Shown: piece by piece, positions 23,385 to 30,793 of the stretch
Layout of the letters: the number at the start of each line of letters is the position of its first letter
Numbering within the stretch: the stretch's first letter is position 1
DNA from: CAYVNU01 sp964453265
GTDB taxonomy: Bacteria > Patescibacteriota > Doudnabacteria > UBA920
Direction: 5' to 3'
Assembly: GCA_964453265.1 (NCBI GenBank)
Contig: CAYVNU010000011.1
Location: 1-31,835, forward strand
Length of the DNA: 31,835 bases
Notes under the pieces: model-generated
What the model was told of the DNA's origin: nothing
The model's database searches: none
What the model saw: only the letters and a program-made list of their open reading frames with translations
Translations under genes and position numbers: made by a program

Positions 23385-25115
23385 ATGGACACTAAAGAAC
23401 CTAAAAATTTAAAACAGGCAAATTTATTCGGTTTGTTAAAGCCTTATGTAAAATTAATTTTGCCTTTAATCTTACTTGCCTTGTTTAGCAATGCTTTAAC
23501 ACTTTGGTTGCCTAGGCTTTTGTCTAGGGGGATAGATGGGTTTTTAGCCAAAGCCTCGTTAAATAGAATTTTGGTGGAGTTCGCTATTGCCGCGGGGTTA
23601 ATTTTTGTCTTAACGTATTTGCAAAGTATTGTTCAGACTTTTGCGTCTGAAAAAGTAGCGAGAGATTTGCGCGAAAACTTGTCGGAAAAAATTTCTACTA
23701 GGAGTTTTGAGGAAATTCAAAAATTAACGCCCGGCAAACTTTTAACCAATTTAACCACAGATATAGATTCCATTAAGAATTTTGTGGCCCAGGCGGTGGT
23801 TAACATAGCTTCTTCCGTGTTTTTAATTATTGGCGCTAGTTTTTTACTGCTGTCCATAAATTGGAAATTGGGCCTGGCGGTTTTAACTATTGTGCCGATT
23901 ATAGGACTTACGTTTTATTTAATCTTGAAAAAAGTCCGTGCAATATTTGTCAAAACCCGGGAAGTAATAGACTGGTTAAATAAAGTTATAAATGAAAGCA
24001 TTTTGGGTGCCAGCTTAATTCGGGTTTTAAATTCTCAAAATTTGGAGCATGAAAAATTTATACAAGCCAACGGTAAAGCTCGCGACTTGGGTTTGAAAAT
24101 TTTAAAGTTGTTTTCAGCTATGATACCGACTATTACCTTTGCAGCCAATTTGGCAACCTTGGTAATTTTAACTTTGGGCGGACATTTTATTATTAACCGT
24201 TCAATGAGTTTGGGCGATTTCGCTTCTTTTAACAGCTATTTGGTTATATTAATTTTTCCCATAATATTAATTGGTATTATGAGCAATTTTATTGCGCAGG
24301 CACAAGCTTCTTACGAAAGAATTTTTGCTGTCTTAAGTTTAAACCAGCCTTTGCCGGACGGTAAAATTACTCAGTCTTTAAAAGGCGGGCTTGGTATGCA
24401 AAATGTGAATCTGGCTTATGGCCAAAAACAAGTTTTGAAAAATATTTCCATAAATATTCAGCCGGGTGAAAAGGTCGCCATAATTGGCCCGACGGCCGCA
24501 GGTAAAACCCAGCTGCTAAATTTATTAATTGGCTTGATTTCTCCGACATCCGGACAGGTTGAATACGACGGACTTGGCATAGAAGAATATAAAAAAGAAG
24601 ATTTACATAAACAGGTTGGACTGGTGTTTCAGGACAGTATTATTTTTAACATTACTTTAAGAGAGAATATTGCGTTTAATTCAGCAGTTACAGAAGCAAA
24701 TTTAGAAAGGGCAATAAATACCGCTGAACTTTCAGATTTTATAGCTTCCATGCCGCAGGGTTTAAATGCCGTTGTGTCGGAACGCGGAACTAGCCTTTCG
24801 GGCGGGCAAAAGCAGAGGATTATGTTGGCGCGCGCGCTTGCTATAAACCCTAAAGTTTTGTTGCTCGATGATTTTACCGCCAGAGTAGATGCCGCGACTG
24901 AAAAGAAAATTTTAGACAATGTGGAGAAAAACTATCCGCATTTAACTTTGGTTTCGGTTACGCAAAAAATAGCTTCAGTCGAAAGCTATGACAAAATTAT
25001 TGTCTTAATGGAAGGTGAAGTTGTGGCTTTTGGCAACCACGAAGAGTTAATGCATAGTTCACCTGAATACGTACAAATTTATAATTCTCAGCAGAGCACT
25101 AGTAGCCTTGAATAA
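23385..25115 (+). CDS. Heterodimeric ABC exporter, subunit with degenerate ATP site
   Basis: 576 residues: six membrane helices (about 1-310), then a nucleotide-binding domain. Walker A is GPTAAGKT (368-375) and the signature is LSGGQ (471-475). In Walker B the catalytic Glu is Asp (LLLDD, D496), and the switch His is Gln (VTQK, Q527). These two changes are the known mark of the BmrC/TM287-type half of heterodimeric exporters, whose own ATP site is non-hydrolytic. It pairs with the next gene, 14 nt downstream. Probable multidrug or lipid-like substrate export; no substrate can be read from the sequence. Confidence 0.92.
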   Translation: MDTKEPKNLKQANLFGLLKPYVKLILPLILLALFSNALTLWLPRLLSRGIDGFLAKASLNRILVEFAIAAGLIFVLTYLQSIVQTFASEKVARDLRENLSEKISTRSFEEIQKLTPGKLLTNLTTDIDSIKNFVAQAVVNIASSVFLIIGASFLLLSINWKLGLAVLTIVPIIGLTFYLILKKVRAIFVKTREVIDWLNKVINESILGASLIRVLNSQNLEHEKFIQANGKARDLGLKILKLFSAMIPTITFAANLATLVILTLGGHFIINRSMSLGDFASFNSYLVILIFPIILIGIMSNFIAQAQASYERIFAVLSLNQPLPDGKITQSLKGGLGMQNVNLAYGQKQVLKNISINIQPGEKVAIIGPTAAGKTQLLNLLIGLISPTSGQVEYDGLGIEEYKKEDLHKQVGLVFQDSIIFNITLRENIAFNSAVTEANLERAINTAELSDFIASMPQGLNAVVSERGTSLSGGQKQRIMLARALAINPKVLLLDDFTARVDAATEKKILDNVEKNYPHLTLVSVTQKIASVESYDKIIVLMEGEVVAFGNHEELMHSSPEYVQIYNSQQSTSSLE

Positions 25116-25129
25116 TAAAAATTAAATTT

Positions 25130-26887
25130 ATGGATTATAATCTTAATAAAACCGATGCGGTGGAAAAAACTTCTACTTGGGAAGCGGCAAAAAAACTTTG
25201 GCCATTAATTGTTGAAGAGAAAAATATTATTGCCGCAGCTTTGGCAGCGGTAATAATTAATTCGGCCTTAAGTTTAACCGCGCCTAGGCTAATGGCGCAT
25301 GCCGTAGACACCTATATAGTAAAAGGCAATTACCGTGGCGTTTTATTTTTTGCCGGTATTATGCTGGCTTTATATTTGTTTGGGCTTATAACTAGCTATA
25401 TGCAAACCAGGCTAATGGGTGGAGTAGGGCAGCGGGTGCTGTATCGTTTGCGAGATCAGGTCTTTAGAAAATTACAGGCTTTGCCGATTGCTTTTTTTAA
25501 CCAAAATCAGGCCGGTGATTTAATTTCCCGTATAAACAACGACACAGATAAAATTAATCAGTTTTTTTCTCAAAGCTTGGTTCAATTTGTCGGTAGTATT
25601 TTTTTAATGCTAGGCGCGGCTGTATTTTTATTGAGTTTAAATTTGCGCTTGGGCGTTGCGACGTTGGCCCCCGCGCTTTTGCTTTTAATTATTACCCGTA
25701 TTCTTTCGCCATGGGTTAAAAAGAAAAATTTAGTCAGCTCGCAGTCTTTGGGCGGCATGAGTTCGGAAATTCAGGAAAGTTTGAATAATTTTAAAGTCAT
25801 TATTGCATTTAACCGCAGGGATTATTTTAAGCAGCGTTTTATGGAAGTTAACGAAAAAAATTACGCGGCTTCTATTTCCGCGGGCGTGGCCAACAATACT
25901 TTTATTCCAATTTACGGACTTGCTTCCAATGCCGGCCAGTTAATAGTCTTGGCTTTTGGAATTTCTTTAATTTCGGCCGGCCAGTTTACTTTAGGCTTGT
26001 TAATTAGCTTTATTTTATACGCCAATAATTTTTACAATCCATTAAGGCAACTAGCTTCTTTATGGGCGAGCTTTCAAGCTGCTTTGGCTAGTTGGGACAG
26101 AGTCCACGAAATTTTGGTATTGGAAAATGATCTGCCTACTCTGGCCAATGCCGATGAAATAAAAACCAACAGTATTTTGGAATTTAAAGATGTGAGTTTT
26201 AAATATCCGGGCGGCAAAGAAGTTTTGCATAAAATTAATTTGCGCTTGGAGCCGGGCAAGACTTATGCCTTAGTCGGTCCCACCGGCGGAGGCAAGACCA
26301 CCACAGCTTCGCTTATGGCTAGGCTTTATGACCCAAGTTTTGGCAATGTGTATTTTAACGGAAAAAATCTTAAAAGTTTTAGTTCAGAAGAACGGGCGCA
26401 AAAAATTGGTTTTATTTTACAAGAGCCAATATTGTTTACTGGCAGTGTTAGGGAAAATATTTTGTACGGTAACGCGGCCTATGTTAAATTTAGCAACGAG
26501 CAATTAGAAGAGGAAATAAAGAAATTGGGCCTCCAGGCAATTTTAGCCCGCTTTGATCAAGGGCTTGAAACTAAGCTGAGTTCCAGTGGTGACGCGGTTA
26601 GTTTGGGTCAAAAACAGTTAATTGCGTTTATGCGCGCAGTGCTTAGAAATCCTGAGGTTTTAATTTTAGATGAAGCAACGGCCAATATTGATACAGTAAC
26701 AGAGCAGCTGTTAGAAGATATTTTGCGAAAGTTACCTCGTGCTACGGCCAAAGTAATAATTGCGCACCGCTTAAATACCATTGAAAACGCAGATGATATA
26801 TTCTTTGTGAACGCCGGCCAAATAACCGAAGCCGGTTCCATTGACCACGCCTTAGAAATGCTTTTACATCAAAACCGAAAAAGTTAA
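25130..26887 (+). CDS. Heterodimeric ABC exporter, subunit with catalytic residues
   Basis: 585 residues with an exporter-type membrane domain followed by the nucleotide-binding domain. Walker A is GPTGGGKT (383-390), Walker B LILDEATANID has the catalytic E515, and the switch His is H546 (IIAHRLNT). The signature is altered: SLGQ (491-494) in place of LSGGQ. This is the exact complement of the partner: the intact Walker residues here face the intact LSGGQ there, and the altered signature here faces the degenerate site. So one hydrolytic and one non-hydrolytic site are expected per heterodimer. It is the last gene of the MarR operon, with a terminator behind it. Confidence 0.93.
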   Translation: MDYNLNKTDAVEKTSTWEAAKKLWPLIVEEKNIIAAALAAVIINSALSLTAPRLMAHAVDTYIVKGNYRGVLFFAGIMLALYLFGLITSYMQTRLMGGVGQRVLYRLRDQVFRKLQALPIAFFNQNQAGDLISRINNDTDKINQFFSQSLVQFVGSIFLMLGAAVFLLSLNLRLGVATLAPALLLLIITRILSPWVKKKNLVSSQSLGGMSSEIQESLNNFKVIIAFNRRDYFKQRFMEVNEKNYAASISAGVANNTFIPIYGLASNAGQLIVLAFGISLISAGQFTLGLLISFILYANNFYNPLRQLASLWASFQAALASWDRVHEILVLENDLPTLANADEIKTNSILEFKDVSFKYPGGKEVLHKINLRLEPGKTYALVGPTGGGKTTTASLMARLYDPSFGNVYFNGKNLKSFSSEERAQKIGFILQEPILFTGSVRENILYGNAAYVKFSNEQLEEEIKKLGLQAILARFDQGLETKLSSSGDAVSLGQKQLIAFMRAVLRNPEVLILDEATANIDTVTEQLLEDILRKLPRATAKVIIAHRLNTIENADDIFFVNAGQITEAGSIDHALEMLLHQNRKS

Positions 26888-26890
26888 ATA

Positions 26891-26927
26891 AAAACTCTTA
26901 GGCAGTATACCCGGGGGTTTTATTATT
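26891..26927 (+). terminator. Terminator of the MarR-exporter operon
   Basis: AAAACTCTTAGG (26891-26902), a 7-nt loop, and CCCGGGGGTTTT (26910-26921) pair with three G-U pairs and one mismatch. A T-rich run follows. It partly overlaps the end of the convergent gene at 26923. Confidence 0.6.
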
Positions 26928-27693
26928 TTGTAATAAAAGGTGTTACTAAATCGTAATATGTTTTAGGCTCAATTTTTGAAAGGGTGATAAATTGACTGCG
27001 CTCATTTAATCCATTTGCTTTTAAAAGTTTGGCGAAAATGTATCTGGCATCATCTGAAAGACTGGGAAGGTCTAATTCATCTGCCTTTTTTTGTTTTAGT
27101 AACTCTAGTTCAATACCTATAAGTAATTTTCCTAAGCCAATTTTTCTCCAGGAAGTATTTTCTGCTAAATTATAGCTTTTAAGATATTCTATAATATTTT
27201 TAATATCTTTTGATGAGTTTGGTACGCTTAAGTCTAAAATTTCAATTCCATTTAAACTTCTTATTCTGTCGGCCAGTTGCAGCGCTGGTTTGAAATTTGA
27301 ATCGAAATTATCTGTTGAGCCTTCTCGGAAATTTTGTTTAACTGAAAAATTACCTGAGGCTTTTATTTTTTTAATCTCTGAACTAGAATAATCTTTGGTT
27401 TTTACGTCTCTGTAACCAATAGGTATTAAGTTTCCTGTTTGAGGAGGTATTTTTTCAAAAAGATTTATAATATAAGCGGTGGTAAAACCATTTCCCATAT
27501 CGTTAATGTTTTTTGACAGTTCCGTGTTATCTATAGTTCGGCATGTAATGTAAAATTCCCTGCCTTTTAAAGTAGTTGGAGTTTCAAGTTTTTCAACGCC
27601 GGTTTCCAAAAGTTTTCTTACAAAACCAGATACGCGTTCCTGGCGTTCTGTTTCTTCTCGTTGTTCTATTCTTTGTTCTGCTCCACTTTCCAT
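26923..27693 (-). CDS. Hypothetical cytoplasmic protein
   Basis: 256 residues; no family recognised. There is no signal peptide or membrane helix. The first 25 residues are Glu/Gln/Arg-rich (EQRIEQREETERQERV) and likely helical. The middle is mixed alpha/beta (GREFYITCRTIDNTELSKNI, LADRIRSLNGIEILDLSVPN), and the end is helical with WRKIGLGKLLIGIELELLKQ. No catalytic motif stands out. It stands alone, convergent with the exporter operon. The 177 nt upstream (27694-27870) are very A/T-rich and hold only promoter-like sequence for the two divergent genes. Confidence 0.65.
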   Translation of the reverse strand: MESGAEQRIEQREETERQERVSGFVRKLLETGVEKLETPTTLKGREFYITCRTIDNTELSKNINDMGNGFTTAYIINLFEKIPPQTGNLIPIGYRDVKTKDYSSSEIKKIKASGNFSVKQNFREGSTDNFDSNFKPALQLADRIRSLNGIEILDLSVPNSSKDIKNIIEYLKSYNLAENTSWRKIGLGKLLIGIELELLKQKKADELDLPSLSDDARYIFAKLLKANGLNERSQFITLSKIEPKTYYDLVTPFITK

Positions 27694-27852
27694 AAGAAAT
27701 GTAGTTAATTAATTGATTTTTAAATATAATCAACCTTTTTATAATTATAATATATTTATGATCTAACTGAAACTTTATAGATTCTTATTAAACTAAAATA
27801 GGGGGGAGAACTAATAAATGGTTTTTGTGTAGGTTTTCTGCTATGATTTTAG

Positions 27853-27858
27853 TATAAT
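27853..27858 (+). promoter_or_regulatory. -10 box of the small membrane protein gene
   Basis: A perfect TATAAT ends 12 nt before the ATG at 27871, predicting a leader of about 6 nt. No convincing -35 box is visible. Confidence 0.55.
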
Positions 27859-27870
27859 TAATATTATTTT

Positions 27871-28176
27871 ATGAATAAATTAATAACCCGCAGTTTTTTA
27901 AATGCCCTGGGCACGACTATTTACATAGTCGGTCTGGTAACTAGTGTATTAAAAGGCGACAAGCTTTTTGGCCAAATAGATGTTCCTTTTGCGCCAATAA
28001 TTTTCTTAATGGTATTTGTGCTTTCTGCCGGCGTTACCGGTAGTTTGGTGTTAGGCAAACCCTTGCTTATGTATTTAAACAACCAAAAAAGCGAAGCTGT
28101 AAAACTATTTCTTTATACTTTAGGCTGGCTGGCGCTGGGAGTTATAGTGGTGTTATTGGTGAGTATGAAAAAGTAA
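27871..28176 (+). CDS. Small membrane protein with three helices, unknown function
   Basis: 101 residues: hydrophobic helices at about 9-27, 40-63 and 78-97 with short loops (VLKGDKLFGQIDVPF; GKPLLMYLNNQKSEAVK). No known catalytic or binding motif. Similar short three-helix proteins are common hypothetical genes in CPR genomes (general knowledge). It has its own promoter and terminator, so it is a single-gene unit. Confidence 0.7.
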   Translation: MNKLITRSFLNALGTTIYIVGLVTSVLKGDKLFGQIDVPFAPIIFLMVFVLSAGVTGSLVLGKPLLMYLNNQKSEAVKLFLYTLGWLALGVIVVLLVSMKK

Positions 28177-28191
28177 ACCTGTTTTAAATAA

Positions 28192-28223
28192 AAAACTTCA
28201 CCCATGAAAGGTGAAGTTTTTTT
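28192..28223. terminator. Bidirectional terminator
   Basis: AAAACTTCACC (28192-28202), a 7-nt loop, and GGTGAAGTTTT (28210-28220) with more T behind. It ends the plus-strand gene at 28176 and can also stop the minus-strand hydrolase gene. Confidence 0.88.
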
Positions 28224-28276
28224 GATAGTGCCACTTTCTACGACTGGAAAATTTTTATGGCTTTGGTAAAAGAGAT

Positions 28277-28843
28277 TTATTCAGTCATGATTTCTTCAAG
28301 CAGTTCTGGAAATTCATTAGTACTCATGTCTTCGTAAACAAAGTGTCCTTTACCTGGTAGGGAGATTACTTTTGCATCCAGTAGTTCTTTATATATTGTA
28401 ACATTTTTTTGTCTGTGAGGAGGTTCTTCGGGTGAAGTAAAAATAATAATTTTACCCACTCGATTTTTTATTTTAGGATTAATTTCAAAGTCGTACAGCT
28501 CTTTGTTGTGTTCGGCATTTGGATAGGTGCCTATGTTCTTGCCTGGTGCGACAAGAATAAGCTTTTTAACTTTTTGTTGGTTTTCTCCTAGCCATCTTGG
28601 TAAAAATGCCCCGCCAGCGCTATGACCAATTAAAATGGTATCTTCGTTTATAGGCAACTTTTCAAATTCCGCTTTCCAATTTTTGTATAGGGGCTGCCAG
28701 GGAATAGGCATAGATGGGGTGAAGGGTTCTATGCCTTTATTTTCAAGTTCTGCCTTTAACCATGTCATCCATCTTTTTTTATCACCAACTGGAGTCCAAT
28801 GCTCAGCATCGCGCGGGGAGCCGTGAATTATTATGCAGCTCAT
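28277..28843 (-). CDS. RBBP9/YdeN-like serine hydrolase (alpha/beta fold)
   Basis: 188 residues. IIIHGSP near the N-terminus forms the oxyanion region; the nucleophile elbow is GHSAGG with Ser75; the C-terminal GKGHF gives His167 of the triad. The acidic residue is expected in FTSPEEPPHR, where the usual Asp is replaced by Glu/Pro, which is mildly unusual. The length matches the small RBBP9 family, whose substrates are poorly known. A TATAAT lies 30 nt upstream on the minus strand (28874-28879). It appears to be a single-gene unit. Confidence 0.85.
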   Translation of the reverse strand: MSCIIIHGSPRDAEHWTPVGDKKRWMTWLKAELENKGIEPFTPSMPIPWQPLYKNWKAEFEKLPINEDTILIGHSAGGAFLPRWLGENQQKVKKLILVAPGKNIGTYPNAEHNKELYDFEINPKIKNRVGKIIIFTSPEEPPHRQKNVTIYKELLDAKVISLPGKGHFVYEDMSTNEFPELLEEIMTE

Positions 28844-28901
28844 AGACTTAAGTTATTATTTAGTAATAATCTAATTATACTCTCTTCTGTCTCAATAAAA
28901 C

Positions 28902-28939
28902 AAAAAAGTTCCCAATTTATCTCATTGGAAAACTTTTTT
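28902..28939 (-). terminator. Terminator after the phosphotransferase gene
   Basis: AAAAAAGTT and CCAAT pair with ATTGG and AACTTTTTT across a 7-nt loop, with a small internal mismatch. A six-T tail lies on the minus strand, 23 nt after the stop at 28963. Confidence 0.8.
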
Positions 28940-28962
28940 GGCTTTAGTAATGCTTTTGTTTA

Positions 28963-29841
28963 TTAAGCAAATGGGTTTTCTAAATATATTTTTTTAAAAA
29001 GTTTGTAACCAGTTTTAAATTTACCCCTCATACCTAAAAATGGCGAAGCCATTACCCACAATGGTATTCTTTTGCAATATAGCATGGCTCTGTGTAAAAA
29101 ATCTTTGTCTTTAGGACCTGTATAGTGTTTATATACTTTTTCTATAAATTTTCTGCCATAAAGCCACAGTTCAGTAAAATCTAAGGCAGGGTCTCCAATG
29201 GCTCTATCGGCAAAATCAATAATTCCAGAAAGTCTCTTTTTATCGGTACTTACCAGCAAATGATCTTGGTGTATGTCGGCATGAACTAAACATTTATGGG
29301 GATGGTTTTGGTATTTTGTAAATTCTTTTAAAAAACTTTCAATTAACTGGTAATTATTTTTAGACAATCTGGGTTTAATATGTTTATTAGTATTTTTAAC
29401 TAGTTCTTTATATAACTTACGGTTATTGGTTGTTCCCTTTTCATATTTTTTTGCAATATTTAATGGAGTTTTGTGTAATATAGAAAAGAATTGGGCTAAT
29501 TGTTTAGCAATTCTATGTCTTGCAGATTGTGAAATGGTTTTAAAAACCTCTGGGGTAATTTGAATGCCAGGAATTAATGGATAGCCTGCAAAAGTTTTGT
29601 CTTTAGAAATAAATTCATATTTAGGTACTGGCACGTTAACTCGAACCGCTAAATAATTTAATAGCATGGCCTCAGTGTATAACCTTTTTTGGTAAACTGG
29701 TTTTCGGGGAAATCTAAAAACATACTTATTGTCTAATATAAGCACATAGTGATCCCAACCTTCCACGTTATGTTTCGCAGTTTTCCATTTTAGATTTGGA
29801 AATTCTTTTTTGATTTTTTGTAGCAGTAATTTTTTGTTCAT
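28963..29841 (-). CDS. APH-family small-molecule kinase
   Basis: 292 residues with the aminoglycoside phosphotransferase/choline kinase fold. The N-lobe has KYVFRFPRKPVYQKRL with the ATP-binding Lys and Arg. The catalytic loop is LVHADIHQDHLLV with D189 (Brenner-type motif; the usual Asn is His194, a variant seen in the family). The metal-binding motif is IIDFADRAIGDPALDF with D209. The substrate is not predictable: members phosphorylate aminoglycosides, choline, homoserine and sugars. A resistance role should not be assumed. Single gene with its own terminator. Confidence 0.85.
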   Translation of the reverse strand: MNKKLLLQKIKKEFPNLKWKTAKHNVEGWDHYVLILDNKYVFRFPRKPVYQKRLYTEAMLLNYLAVRVNVPVPKYEFISKDKTFAGYPLIPGIQITPEVFKTISQSARHRIAKQLAQFFSILHKTPLNIAKKYEKGTTNNRKLYKELVKNTNKHIKPRLSKNNYQLIESFLKEFTKYQNHPHKCLVHADIHQDHLLVSTDKKRLSGIIDFADRAIGDPALDFTELWLYGRKFIEKVYKHYTGPKDKDFLHRAMLYCKRIPLWVMASPFLGMRGKFKTGYKLFKKIYLENPFA

Positions 29842-29970
29842 CGAATACGTTTTAGAAGTATCAACTTATTATCCAGACTCAAAACTATATGAATTATAAG
29901 CTTAATTTGAAAAACCCACAATTACATTAAAATTTTGGAAAGCCATTCCTTCATCAATAAAACCAAATCA

Positions 29971-29990
29971 AAAACACCCTTTTGGGTGCT
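29971..29990 (-). terminator. Small terminator-like hairpin
   Basis: On the minus strand CACCC-AAAA-GGGTG is followed by five T. It lies just beyond the extra copy of the tRNA-Glu 3' end (30001-30013), as if it once served a gene there. The stretch 29842-29970 shows nothing else. Confidence 0.45.
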
Positions 29991-30012
29991 TTGAAATTCT
30001 TTGGTAGCGCTA

Positions 30013-30043
30013 CCCCGCACAACTTGCCGACTTGTATGCGGGG
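30013..30043. repeat. Hairpin repeat CCCCGC..GCGGGG
   Basis: CCCCGC and ACAA pair with TTGT and GCGGGG around a 2-nt bulge. It lies in the tRNA-Glu intergenic region and starts at the last base of the 13-bp repeat. Confidence 0.6.
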
Positions 30044-30055
30044 CAGGGCGGGGAA

Positions 30056-30095
30056 CCCCAGTAGAAACCCTCAGATGCATTCGGGTTCTACGGGG
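30056..30095. repeat. Hairpin repeat related to the one in tsaD
   Basis: CCCCAGTAGAAACCC pairs with GGGTTCTACGGGG with small bulges. The arms share CCCCAGTA, GAAACC, GGTTC and TACGGGG with the minus strand of the hairpin at 20817-20853, so both may belong to one dispersed family. Confidence 0.6.
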
Positions 30096-30145
30096 CGCGG
30101 TCGAACCCAATTCTGGCTTCTTATCTCCCATACCACTAGCCAAAC

Positions 30146-30178
30146 AAAAAACTTCCACCACTAGGGTGAAAGTTTTTT
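30146..30178 (-). terminator. Terminator of tRNA-Glu
   Basis: AAAAAACTT and CACC pair with GGTG and AAGTTTTTT around a 5-nt loop, with one mismatch. It starts 2 nt beyond the CCA end of the tRNA and has a six-T tail on the minus strand. Confidence 0.85.
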
Positions 30179-30180
30179 GT

Positions 30181-30255
30181 TGGTAGCGCTACGGGGAATC
30201 GAACCCCGATTTAGTGGATGAAAACCACTTGTCCTAACCATTAGACGATAGCGCC
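30181..30255 (-). tRNA. tRNA-Glu (UUC)
   Basis: 75 nt with encoded CCA. All arms are present: acceptor GGCGCTA with TAGCGCT, D-arm with TAATGGTTA, anticodon stem AGTGG/CCACT with loop TTTTCAT (anticodon TTC), and T-arm CGGGG-TTCGATT-CCCCG. Discriminator base A. The first pair is G1-U72, where G-C is usual in bacterial tRNA-Glu. A -10-like TAAAAT (30262-30267) overlaps the stop of the GIY-YIG gene, 6 nt before the tRNA. The 5' half is repeated at 30505-30568, and the last 13 nt at 30001-30013. Confidence 0.97.
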
Positions 30256-30259
30256 ATTC

Positions 30260-30502
30260 TTATTTTAGCCCTGGTATTAACGACTTCTTTAGGGCATGAT
30301 TTCGTTTAATTTTTAGTTCTCTTTTTATAGCTTGTGTTTTGCTATTATATTCTTCACTTACAACTAACTCAAAGGGGGCATAAGGTTTTGTAGATGCTGT
30401 TATGCCTGCATTATGCTCTTTTAATCTCTTTGAAACATCCTCGGTACTGCCTACATAATACCAGTTTTTAATAGTACTTTTTACTATATAAACATAATAC
30501 AT
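30260..30502 (-). CDS. Single-domain GIY-YIG nuclease
   Basis: 80 residues. The GIY-YIG landmarks are visible: YVYIVKS (3-9), WYYVGST (14-20), then the RLKEHNAG helix with Arg26, and a later Glu in KRELKIKR. The length matches the small UvrC-like/YhbQ (UPF0213) group, which is plentiful in CPR genomes; such proteins are nucleases of unclear role, and some relatives are homing enzymes. The gene sits between the broken 5' half of a tRNA-Glu copy (its ATG is 3 nt from the end of homology) and the intact tRNA-Glu (4 nt after its stop). This suggests a link to the tRNA duplication. No intron core is seen. Confidence 0.88.
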   Translation of the reverse strand: MYYVYIVKSTIKNWYYVGSTEDVSKRLKEHNAGITASTKPYAPFELVVSEEYNSKTQAIKRELKIKRNHALKKSLIPGLK

Positions 30503-30504
30503 AT

Positions 30505-30568
30505 AAACTACTTGTCCTAACTCCGGCAGAGCCGGATCACGCTCCGCGTGACATTAGACGATAGCGCC
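30505..30568 (-). pseudogene. Broken tRNA-Glu copy (5' half) with a 30-bp insertion
   Basis: Read on the minus strand from 30568: the first 17 nt are identical to the intact tRNA-Glu, then comes a 30-bp insertion (30522-30551) in the D-loop, then 12 more identical nt, then 5 nt with one change. Homology ends at the anticodon, and the GIY-YIG start codon follows. No 3' half is present, so it cannot make a tRNA. Confidence 0.88.
30522..30551. repeat. 30-bp double-hairpin element in the tRNA-Glu copy
   Basis: Two abutting 15-bp hairpins on the plus strand: TCCGGC-AGA-GCCGGA and TCACGC-TCC-GCGTGA. The intact tRNA reads CTAAC-CATTAG at the same place, so exactly 30 bp were added with no target duplication and no loss. 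Confidence 0.92.
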
Positions 30569-30760
30569 TTATAGGAATTTAAGATTTTGATTGAAGATTT
30601 TAGAATTATAAAATACTAACAATCAATCCAACTTCCGATATTTTACCATATTCCGCTTATTTTTTCAAGGGTTTTTGGGCAAGCAAAATATAGAGTATAC
30701 GCTTTGAAACAGGTAGTTTGCTCTTGAGTTTTATGATAGTATTTAAAGTAAAGAGGTGGT

Positions 30761-30766
30761 TATAAT
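30761..30766 (+). promoter_or_regulatory. Candidate -10 box of the sugar isomerase-like gene
   Basis: A perfect TATAAT lies 27 nt before the ATG at 30794. No clear -35 box. The rest of 30569-30760 is A/T-rich with no gene seen. Confidence 0.45.
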
Positions 30767-30793
30767 CTTAATTCAGCAAATTTAAAAATATTT

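Larger units (their letters stand above)
30001..30192. repeat. 13-bp direct repeats of the tRNA-Glu 3' end
   Basis: TTGGTAGCGCTAC occurs at 30001-30013 and at 30180-30192; the second copy is the 3' end of the intact tRNA-Glu gene including CCA. The DNA between the copies holds two hairpin repeats and the tRNA terminator. It resembles a small attachment-site-like duplication or the remains of a second tRNA. Confidence 0.65.

Noticed and set aside
30050..30165. A second complete tRNA on the minus strand (TAGTGGTA and GGGTTCGACC are present)
   Set aside because: No anticodon stem forms and the spacing between D-loop-like and T-loop-like parts is too short.
29922..30186. Short overlapping reading frames on both strands near tRNA-Glu
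   Set aside because: They lie in hairpin repeats and the tRNA terminator, and the translations are repeat-derived.
30260..30568. Self-splicing group I intron in tRNA-Glu
   Set aside because: Only the nuclease gene lies between the tRNA pieces; there is no room for or sign of an intron catalytic core, and the downstream tRNA is complete.
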